This document shows positions 5,843-11,173 of a DNA stretch of 11,173 nucleotides, one piece after another. Position 1 is the stretch's first letter. Each line of letters begins with the position of its first letter. Both the position numbers and the translations under genes were made by a program. The stretch comes from Chitinophagaceae bacterium UBA4412 (GTDB lineage: Bacteria; Bacteroidota; Bacteroidia; Chitinophagales; Chitinophagaceae), in the NCBI GenBank assembly GCA_002400445.1, contig DGQO01000284.1, positions 6,610 to 17,782 on the forward strand, in the 5' to 3' direction. The notes beneath the pieces were generated by a model, which had not been told where the DNA came from, made no database searches, and saw only the letters and a program-made list of their open reading frames with translations.

Positions 5843-7267
5843 CTACTTCAGGGAATTTTGCTTTTTGTACCGTGCTATAATCTCCACCACCTGCGAGTGT
5901 TGGAGAATGGCAGGATTTAATTCGATGAATTTCTTTACAAGTTTGGGATTTAAGCCCATTGCATTTTCCAATTGTGCCCCACCCTCCTTTGCTTTTCCCA
6001 TTGCAAACAAAAACATGCTTTTATAATAGATGAATATGGGCTTTTGATCGGTTTGTTCCAGTGCAAAATCTGCGTACTCACAACCCTCCTCGTACATGCC
6101 GGCCAGAAAAAGACAACGAAGTAATTCCAGCCAGCCGCTTATTTTCCTCGGCCTTACCCGCACTACATTCCCCAAATGTGTTATGGCATCTTCCAGGTTA
6201 TTTATTTCCATATAACATTGGCCCAGCGCCAGGTTATATTCTGGCTGTAGTTTGTGAATTTTAGTGGCTATTAAGAGTTGCTTAATTGCACCCTGCCAGG
6301 CGCCTTCGTTCATATAGGTACAGGCAATTTTATAATACATCTGGCTATCCTCCGTGTCCAGGTGAGAGGCTTTTTTATAATGAAACCGGGCTTGGGCATA
6401 GTTGCGGAGCCGGTCATAACAATGGCCAATTGCTTCATAGATCACTGCCTCAGGTCTTGATAATTCCAGCACTTTTTCAAGGGCTTCAATAGCATCCTTG
6501 TATTTACGCAGGCGAATAAATGCATCTCCCAAATTGCGATAAGCATAATCGAATTTCTCATGGATAGCTACGGCATATTTGTATGCATCAATAGCTTTTT
6601 CATGCAGCTTTATACCCTGGTACGCAGCGCCCAGGTTAAACCATGCGAGCTCATTAAATGGATATTCTTCAATAATGCGCTGATGAAGCCGGATACTTTC
6701 TTCGTTTCTACCTGTAAAATCGGTCCAGAAACAAATCTTGTATAATGCTTCTTCGGCATTCGGATCCAGGCTAAGGATTTCAGCAAAACAATCGAACACT
6801 TTCTCGAAGTTCTCATAATCGTCGTACACATCAGCAAGTTCATATAAAAGGTCAATCTTTTCATCTCCTCCAAAATCTTCTATCGCAGCTTCCAAAACTT
6901 CTGCTGCTTTTTCCTGCATATCAAGGGCGAGATATACATCTGTTTTAAGAATATAGAGTGAAGTGTCTGAATGATCAAGTAACTCGGCTTGCTCCAGGGC
7001 AAGGAGTGCTTCTTCATACCGGCGCAATACAATGAGGGCATTGGCACGAATTAGATGCAGTGAGGCTGAATAAGGGTATTGATTGATGGCAAAGGAGCAG
7101 GCATCTAAAACCTCATTGAACGCTTCGGCATCTTCAAAGTGCTCTATAATGCGCTCAAAACCATCTTCTTCTATGAAAGAATTAGGTAAGCCAGCTTTAA
7201 GATTTGCAAAACGATGCAGTAAATTTCTTAATTCGTCTCTATTTTGTCTTGAGGAGGATTTGCTCAT
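5843..7267 (-). CDS. Tetratricopeptide-repeat protein
   Basis: A 474-residue protein built almost wholly of TPR units, the 34-residue helix-turn-helix repeats that form protein-binding scaffolds. The clearest repeats run at roughly 205-238 (AWFNLGAAYQGIKLHEKAIDAYKYA), 239-272 (YAYRNLGDAFIRLRKYKDAIEALEKV), 273-306 (IGHCYDRLRNYAQARFHYKKA) and 341-374 (YNLALGQCYMEINNLEDAI). More degenerate repeats fill about 68-204 and 307-440, about ten in total. No signal peptide, lipobox or membrane segment is visible, so a cytoplasmic location is likely. The N-terminal 60 residues are charged and not repeat-like. The start is ATG 7265-7267. A degenerate -7 box, TGATTTTG (7297-7304), lies 30 nt upstream. No terminator follows, so read-through into the ComA-family gene is possible. 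The partner and role are unknown. Confidence 0.93.
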   Translation of the reverse strand: MSKSSSRQNRDELRNLLHRFANLKAGLPNSFIEEDGFERIIEHFEDAEAFNEVLDACSFAINQYPYSASLHLIRANALIVLRRYEEALLALEQAELLDHSDTSLYILKTDVYLALDMQEKAAEVLEAAIEDFGGDEKIDLLYELADVYDDYENFEKVFDCFAEILSLDPNAEEALYKICFWTDFTGRNEESIRLHQRIIEEYPFNELAWFNLGAAYQGIKLHEKAIDAYKYAVAIHEKFDYAYRNLGDAFIRLRKYKDAIEALEKVLELSRPEAVIYEAIGHCYDRLRNYAQARFHYKKASHLDTEDSQMYYKIACTYMNEGAWQGAIKQLLIATKIHKLQPEYNLALGQCYMEINNLEDAITHLGNVVRVRPRKISGWLELLRCLFLAGMYEEGCEYADFALEQTDQKPIFIYYKSMFLFAMGKAKEGGAQLENAMGLNPKLVKKFIELNPAILQHSQVVEIIARYKKQNSLK

Positions 7268-7406
7268 AGATAATTGATAGGTTAGGGTAATTTAAGCAAA
7301 ATCATTCGATTTGAGCCGTTAAATAGCCAAATCCTTCAAATTGGAAAACTTCGTATATGAGGTGCAAAATCTTGATGACTGGCAATAGTTTCCCCATAAT
7401 TTGTTA

Positions 7407-7421
7407 TATATTTGCAAATAT
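7407..7421 (+). promoter_or_regulatory. -7 box with overlapping perfect palindrome before the small secreted protein
   Basis: TATATTTG (7407-7414) matches the TAnnTTTG box on the plus strand and ends 18 nt before the ATG at 7433. No convincing TTTG is seen 19-21 nt upstream. The 14-bp perfect palindrome ATATTTGCAAATAT (7408-7421) covers most of this box and the predicted transcription start. It could be an operator, or simply AT-rich coincidence. Confidence 0.5.
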
Positions 7422-7432
7422 CAATTACAATC

Positions 7433-7777
7433 ATGCGTAAAGTAACCAAAATAGTTCTGCTTGTAGCTGTACTGAATGGCTTGGTACTTACTAGTATGGC
7501 GGACAAAGGTGTGGGCAAATCGAAGAGAAAAACAACGACCACCACCACAAAGAGCATTTCTCAATCTCTATCCCTAAACTTACGCTCCGGGCTTAAGTAT
7601 AAAGGCACTTTGCTTAATAACGCTGAGGCTGGGAAACAAAACCTTTTTTCAGGTTCTTTAGTTACTTATCAAAAAGGAAATACAATTTATATTATCCCTT
7701 ACAAGCAAAAGTTAGTGGTTCCTGAAATAAGCCAGGGATATACGGGCGTTAAGCTCATCATCAAAACGAATTTATAA
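7433..7777 (+). CDS. Small secreted protein of unknown function
   Basis: I do not recognise this 114-residue protein. It begins MRKVTKIVLLVAVLNGLVLT, a clear Sec signal peptide (basic n-region, hydrophobic core) with a likely cleavage site after SMA near residue 23. The mature part starts with a strongly basic, threonine-rich linker (GKSKRKTTTTTTKS, about 27-40). A region of about 70 residues follows with alternating hydrophobic and polar residues (GSLVTYQKGNTIYIIPYKQKLVV), suggesting a small beta-rich domain. There are no cysteines and no lipobox, so it is periplasmic or outside the cell. A longer frame from TTG 7412-7414 is rejected because that codon lies in the -7 box. It is monocistronic, divergent from the TPR gene, and ends at the hairpin 7776-7798. 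It converges on another secreted protein. Confidence 0.8.
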   Translation: MRKVTKIVLLVAVLNGLVLTSMADKGVGKSKRKTTTTTTKSISQSLSLNLRSGLKYKGTLLNNAEAGKQNLFSGSLVTYQKGNTIYIIPYKQKLVVPEISQGYTGVKLIIKTNL

Positions 7778-7798
7778 ACCTCTTTTTAGAGGTTTTTT
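7776..7798 (+). terminator. Terminator shared by two convergent secreted-protein genes
   Basis: The perfect 8-bp stem AAACCTCT/AGAGGTTT (7776-7783 with 7788-7795) has a TTTT loop and is followed by T-rich sequence (six T at 7793-7798, then ATTTT). The stem starts inside the plus-strand stop codon, and the T tract overlaps the minus-strand stop (7797-7799). It is good on the plus strand and weaker on the minus strand, where the tail is TTTATAAATT. Confidence 0.8.
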
Positions 7799-8468
7799 AT
7801 TTTACGTTACTTTTCAGCTGCTGGTTTTCCTCATAAGTCATAATTCGAAACCCGGCTTTAGGCGCTTCAAATTTAGATTGGGCAACGCCATCGTGACTTA
7901 CCTGTGTTAAAGTGTATTTGAAACTGAGGTTTCCTGATTGCAATTCATACTGTACAGGCAGCCCGGCTAATTGCGCAAATGCCGTGTTATAAGTCTTGTT
8001 GAATACCTGGATATCCGGGGTAAAATATACCGTAAATGTTTTATTACCAGGAAGCGTGGCCGTCGCTTTTTTGCAATTGTAGCCGGCAATCTTCACAATT
8101 TCGGTTCCCACAGTAAAATTCAGGTGCTCATACATCTTGTTTTTTTCGTCCCAATTGGCCTGCTGCAAAGTGATCATTAATTTTTGGCCGGAATATTCTT
8201 TTAGAATAAATCCGTCTTTGCTTCTTTCGTCATACACGGTGGACTCCGTTCCCAAGGCACTCTTCATATCTGTTCTGCTCACGGTCGGCTTCAGGTAAAT
8301 GTATAGTGTTGCACCATTCAAGCTGTTGGTAATAGGCAATTCTGATTTGGCAGAAGTGATACTGATACTGTATTGCAGCGTTCCTTCGGCAAGTTGCTTT
8401 TGCATTACTGCTACTGGCGTAAAAGCCATTAGCAGGGAAACGAACAATATGGAAATAAAAGGCTTCAT
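7797..8468 (-). CDS. GLPGLI/DUF4412-like secreted protein
   Basis: A 223-residue exported protein with the signal peptide MKPFISILFVSLLMAFTPVA, probably cleaved near residues 22-27. The mature protein is mostly predicted beta strand. It has a pattern common in Bacteroidota GLPGLI and DUF4412 proteins: an early strand (GTLQYSISITSA, 29-40), strands TLYIYLKPTVSRTDM (54-68), a central GYNCKKATATLPGNKTFTVYFTPDI (129-153), and then QLAGLPVQYELQSGN (166-180), where AGLPVQYE stands in for the GLPGLI signature. The single cysteine (C132) lies at the usual position in GYNCKKA. The function of these families is not established. The start is ATG 8466-8468; a candidate box TATCTTTA (8488-8495) lies 20 nt upstream without a good -33 element. 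Family membership is inferred from pattern, not a search. Confidence 0.82.
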   Translation of the reverse strand: MKPFISILFVSLLMAFTPVAVMQKQLAEGTLQYSISITSAKSELPITNSLNGATLYIYLKPTVSRTDMKSALGTESTVYDERSKDGFILKEYSGQKLMITLQQANWDEKNKMYEHLNFTVGTEIVKIAGYNCKKATATLPGNKTFTVYFTPDIQVFNKTYNTAFAQLAGLPVQYELQSGNLSFKYTLTQVSHDGVAQSKFEAPKAGFRIMTYEENQQLKSNVK

Positions 8469-8538
8469 GACTTTACTTTTAATAGTTTAAAGATAGCGTA
8501 AAACTCAAGCTATTCTCATAAGTAGATGCTACAATACA

Positions 8539-8568
8539 GAAAGCTGCACTTTTCATAGCGCAGCTTTC
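8539..8568 (-). terminator. Hairpin after yidC
   Basis: The perfect 9-bp stem GAAAGCTGC/GCAGCTTTC (8539-8547 with 8560-8568) has a 12-nt loop and starts 19 nt after the yidC stop. There is no T run after it on the minus strand, so termination efficiency is uncertain. Its inner eight bases per arm are identical to the stem of the rpsG terminator at 565-586. Confidence 0.55.
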
Positions 8569-8587
8569 AATGCTTTTAACGAAACCT

Positions 8588-10405
8588 TTATTTTTTGCCG
8601 GCTTTACCCCGCATATCCTGAATTTTTTTCTGAGATTCCTGCATAGCTTCTATCCTTTCCTGCATCTTCGATTTCTTTACAGGCTTTTTTCGATTTTCAT
8701 TGATCTGCACCATGATCTTATCATGGTCAATAATATATTTCTGAATAACAATTTGCAGGATAAGCGTGATCGTGTTAGACACTGTATAGTACCAGGTAAG
8801 CGCCGAAGGCAAGGAGTTGAAAACACCCAGCAGTAACACAGGGAAGATGTATGGCATATACTTCATCAGAGGATTATTCTGATCCTGCATATTGCTCATG
8901 CTATAAATGGAAATAAGCAAACTTGTAAGTGTAGCAGTAAGTGTAAACAGGCTTACATGATCTCCATAAAAAGGAATCTTGAAAGGCAAATTATAAATTG
9001 AATCGTAAGCAGATAAATCTGACGCCCATAGGAAACTTTCTCCCCTCAGGTCTATATTAGACTGGAAGAAATAGTAAAGAGACATAAAGATGGGAATTTG
9101 CAGAACCGCTGGCAAACAGCCACCAAGCGGACTTACGCCGGCGGACCTCCACAACTTCATTTGCTCCATACCAAAGGCCTGCTGATCATCTTTGTATTTA
9201 GCTTTAAGAGCATCTACCTCTGGCTTCAGCACTTTCATCTTAGCACCGCTCAAATAGCTCTTGTATAATATAGGAGAAGTAATCAACCGAATAAGAAGGG
9301 TAAGCAATAAAATCACGATACCCATGCTAGTTACATGTGCCCCTATGAAATCAAATACCGGTAAGAGGAAGTACCTGTTGATGTATTTTACGAAAGCAAA
9401 AACACCACTTCCATAAGGAACCATACTTTTAAGTTCGTTGCCGTATTTCTTGAGTACGTTATAATCACTAGGCCCATAATAAATTTGTAGAGGCACAGTA
9501 GCTACTTGCCCTACAGGCAGTAGCATGCTTGCATTTACAGTTGTTTGCGTAATAAACAGGGAGGAATCTGTAGGCGTAATCCAGCTAATGTCTGCTGTGC
9601 TGAACTGGCCTTTTGCGATAAGTGCACTTACAAAAAATTGCTGCTTCACTGCAAGCCAGTCTACGGGCTGTTCAAATTTTTTCTTCCCGCCACTCTTAAT
9701 ATATTCAAAGTCGAAATCACCACCCTGATTATATGCAATATGAGTTTGGGTAAGTTCATATTTATGATCCTTCTCCAATTGCTCCGTCTCTGTTTGCCAT
9801 AGCAGGTTCATCCGGTTGCCTGTAAATAATTGCTCAACACCACTAAATTCAATGTTTAGGTCAACCATATATTCGCCAGGCTTCAGTGTGTACTGATGTA
9901 CGATTTTCTTGCCAGCAGAATCAGCCCACGTGAATCGGAGTGTTTGTGATTTATCAGCATTCTGCACAACGGGGACGGCGGTAAAAAAAGTTTCCGTGCT
10001 TTTAGCAGTTTTGTTATCACTTAATAAAAAGGAGTAACCAAGCTTATTAAAAGCACCTTGCTGCAGGATAAGCTTTGTACTATCCGCTTTCCTGTAGTTC
10101 TTCAATACTACATTTACCGGCTGTGCACCTTTATTGGTGAACACGATGCTCATCACATCATTTTCCATCAATATTTTTTCTTCTGCCACTTGCACAATGG
10201 GCTGCTGTACCTTATTAGCGGTATCAAGCGCTGCAATATTCTTACGTGCAGTATCCACTTTAGGTAAAGTGGCAGCAATAGAATCTGCAATTCGTTTTTG
10301 CTCAGCTTCATAAGCAAGCCTGCTCTTGCTGTTGATAGCAAACATTGTAATAAGCAAAACACCAATTAGACCAAAACCAATCAGGGTATTTCTATCCATT
10401 CCCAT
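8588..10405 (-). CDS. yidC: Membrane protein insertase YidC
   Basis: YidC/Oxa1-family insertase in the inner membrane; it inserts and folds membrane proteins with or without SecYEG. The 605-residue product has the Gram-negative layout: TM1 (about 8-24), a large periplasmic P1 domain (about 70-330), then the conserved insertase core. The core holds TM2 (MGIVILLLTLLIRLITSPIL, 361-380) with the groove arginine R373, a cytoplasmic coiled hairpin (381-420), SPLGGCLPAVLQIPIFMSLY (425-444), TM segments near 487-503 and 515-530, and a last TM with ALTWYYTVSNTITLILQIVI (535-554). A basic tail (572-605) may contact the ribosome. The frame opens MGMDRNT; ATG 10397-10399 (MDRNT) is a good alternative, puts the -7 box 26 nt upstream as at other genes here, and matches the usual YidC N-terminus. 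Confidence 0.97.
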   Translation of the reverse strand: MGMDRNTLIGFGLIGVLLITMFAINSKSRLAYEAEQKRIADSIAATLPKVDTARKNIAALDTANKVQQPIVQVAEEKILMENDVMSIVFTNKGAQPVNVVLKNYRKADSTKLILQQGAFNKLGYSFLLSDNKTAKSTETFFTAVPVVQNADKSQTLRFTWADSAGKKIVHQYTLKPGEYMVDLNIEFSGVEQLFTGNRMNLLWQTETEQLEKDHKYELTQTHIAYNQGGDFDFEYIKSGGKKKFEQPVDWLAVKQQFFVSALIAKGQFSTADISWITPTDSSLFITQTTVNASMLLPVGQVATVPLQIYYGPSDYNVLKKYGNELKSMVPYGSGVFAFVKYINRYFLLPVFDFIGAHVTSMGIVILLLTLLIRLITSPILYKSYLSGAKMKVLKPEVDALKAKYKDDQQAFGMEQMKLWRSAGVSPLGGCLPAVLQIPIFMSLYYFFQSNIDLRGESFLWASDLSAYDSIYNLPFKIPFYGDHVSLFTLTATLTSLLISIYSMSNMQDQNNPLMKYMPYIFPVLLLGVFNSLPSALTWYYTVSNTITLILQIVIQKYIIDHDKIMVQINENRKKPVKKSKMQERIEAMQESQKKIQDMRGKAGKK

Positions 10406-10424
10406 GCTGAATATTTTGAGTGGG

Positions 10425-10432
10425 CAAAGGTA
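10425..10432 (-). promoter_or_regulatory. Predicted yidC promoter -7 box
   Basis: TACCTTTG on the minus strand, followed by C, 20 or 26 nt upstream of the two candidate yidC ATGs. It is identical to the rpsL and rplY boxes. No TTTG-like element is found at 18-21 nt further upstream, so the upstream half is weak. The rplY terminator ends 33 nt upstream, which makes an independent promoter here necessary. Confidence 0.6.
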
Positions 10433-10464
10433 ACTAAGTTGAATAGTTTTCTATGCCCGTCTGT

Positions 10465-10500
10465 AAAAAGCAAATGCCCTCTTTATAAAAGGGCATTTGC
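10465..10500 (-). terminator. Rho-independent terminator after rplY
   Basis: The 11-bp stem GCAAATGCCCT/AGGGCATTTGC (10470-10480 with 10490-10500) has a 9-nt loop. On the minus strand it is followed by five T (complement of 10465-10469). It starts 20 nt after the rplY stop, the same spacing as at rpsG and yidC. Confidence 0.88.
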
Positions 10501-10520
10501 ATATAAAATTATTACTGCAT

Positions 10521-11114
10521 TTATTTTTTAGCGGTAGCGGTTTTAGCTGCGGTAGCTTCTTCCTGCTTCAGTTGCCTTGTCATTGTTACAGAAGCAATTG
10601 GAATTCTTGGTGAGTTCATGATTTCCATACCTTCTGCTTTAATATCCTGCACACGCAGGTTTGCATTAAGCTCCAGGTTTGTAAGATCCACTTCAATGAA
10701 ATCTTTCAATGCCGAAGGGTCAGTTTTTACTTTTACGGACTTCATTTTAGTAACCAGCTTACCACCAGATTTTACACCAGCGGGAATTCCTACATACTTT
10801 AAAGGCAAAGTTGCAACAACTTTCTTGCCCTCTACGAGTTCAAGAAAATCCACATGGATGAGCGCATCACTTACTTTGTCAAACTGGAGATCCTTCAGGA
10901 TGCATTTATAAGTTTGCCCACCAACTTGTACCTCAGCAAGTATAAACTCGGATGTGTACACAATGTTTTTGAATGACGATACCGGGGCTGCAAAACTTAT
11001 TTCAGATTTACCACCATAAATTACACCTGGCACGAGTTGCTGAGAGCGAAGTAGGCGGGTGGCTTTTTTTCCGCTTTCGGTCCTCAGTTGTCCTTCGATT
11101 GTAATTGTTTTCAT
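10521..11114 (-). CDS. rplY: 50S ribosomal protein L25 (Ctc form)
   Basis: L25 binds 5S rRNA in the central protuberance of the 50S subunit. The 197-residue product is the long Ctc/TL5 type: an N-terminal 5S-binding domain (about 1-90, opening MKTITIEGQLRTESGKKATR, with LVPGVIYGG at 27-35) and a C-terminal beta domain (about 95-180) containing VATLPLKYVGIPAGVKSGGKL and FIEVDLTNLELN. The tail from about residue 182 is low-complexity and rich in Ala, Thr and Lys, common in this phylum. The start is ATG 11112-11114, 24 nt downstream of a TACCTTTG box. It ends at the terminator 10465-10500 and appears monocistronic; the pth gene that often follows rplY is absent, with yidC in its place. Confidence 0.95.
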   Translation of the reverse strand: MKTITIEGQLRTESGKKATRLLRSQQLVPGVIYGGKSEISFAAPVSSFKNIVYTSEFILAEVQVGGQTYKCILKDLQFDKVSDALIHVDFLELVEGKKVVATLPLKYVGIPAGVKSGGKLVTKMKSVKVKTDPSALKDFIEVDLTNLELNANLRVQDIKAEGMEIMNSPRIPIASVTMTRQLKQEEATAAKTATAKK

Positions 11115-11137
11115 TAATTTAAAATTTTTATGAGGCG

Positions 11138-11171
11138 CAAAGGTAAGGGTTTAGCGCCCCGAAAAGCCAAA
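11138..11171 (-). promoter_or_regulatory. Predicted rplY promoter (Bacteroidota type)
   Basis: On the minus strand: TTTG (11168-11171), a 22-nt spacer (one longer than usual), and TACCTTTG (11138-11145), followed by C. The -7 box ends 23 nt before the rplY ATG. The window ends two bases beyond, so the upstream context is not visible. Confidence 0.62.
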
Positions 11172-11173
11172 AT

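Noticed and set aside
7412-7432. Longer small-secreted-protein frame beginning at TTG 7412-7414
   Set aside because: The TTG lies within the TATATTTG box; starting at ATG 7433 gives a proper signal peptide with basic residues at the N-terminus.
8570-8836. Plus-strand open frames antisense to yidC, ilvE, the TPR gene and rpsL
   Set aside because: They are shadows of well-supported genes on the other strand, lack family patterns, and have no promoter boxes at a sensible distance.
1-11173. Search for CRISPR, toxin-antitoxin, phage defence, transposon or integron signals
   Set aside because: No spaced direct repeats, terminal inverted repeats, transposase or nuclease motifs, or tRNA-like cloverleaf were seen on either strand; the region reads as core chromosome.

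Overview
This window looks like an ordinary, gene-dense piece of chromosome from a member of the Bacteroidota, most likely family Chitinophagaceae or a close relative. The phylum call rests on three things: repeated promoter elements of the Bacteroidota type (TAnnTTTG -7 boxes), a YidC that begins MDRNT and has a large periplasmic domain, and a GLPGLI/DUF4412-like secreted protein. The family-level call is a weaker inference. No tRNA, rRNA, CRISPR array, insertion sequence, integrase or phage gene is visible.

Layout, left to right. (1) Positions 1-1560 hold a str-type cluster on the minus strand: rpsL (S12), rpsG (S7) and then the N-terminal 88 codons of fusA (EF-G), cut by the window edge. 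A terminator follows rpsG and a clear promoter precedes fusA, so fusA appears to start its own transcription unit with a leader of roughly 190 nt. (2) ilvE (branched-chain aminotransferase), minus strand, ends in a very strong hairpin terminator at 1587-1633. (3) A plus-strand cluster at 2757-4266 holds an unrecognised 166-aa protein with some resemblance to DNA polymerase III psi/uracil-DNA-glycosylase-fold proteins, then rdgB (house-cleaning NTP pyrophosphatase), then a hotdog-fold thioesterase that overlaps rdgB by 14 nt. (4) Tail to tail with it is a minus-strand series, read from 7267 down to 4263: a TPR-repeat protein, a ComA-family phosphosulfolactate synthase homologue and aroE (shikimate dehydrogenase). 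The last two are joined by a TGATG stop/start overlap. (5) A small secreted protein of unknown function (plus, 7433-7777) converges on a GLPGLI/DUF4412-like secreted protein (minus, 7797-8468) across a short hairpin terminator. (6) yidC (membrane insertase) and rplY (L25/Ctc), both on the minus strand, are each followed by a hairpin and preceded by a TACCTTTG box.

Most of the content is housekeeping: translation (S12, S7, EF-G, L25), membrane protein insertion (YidC), amino-acid metabolism (IlvE, AroE) and nucleotide-pool sanitation (RdgB). I found no convincing undescribed multi-gene system. The items most worth checking are the ComA homologue coupled to aroE, the psi-like protein before rdgB, the small secreted protein with a palindrome over its promoter, and the uniform promoter and terminator architecture. 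Where a longer reading frame would have opened with TTG (aroE, the ComA homologue, the small secreted protein), I chose the downstream ATG. For the ComA homologue and the small protein the TTG falls inside the predicted -7 box.
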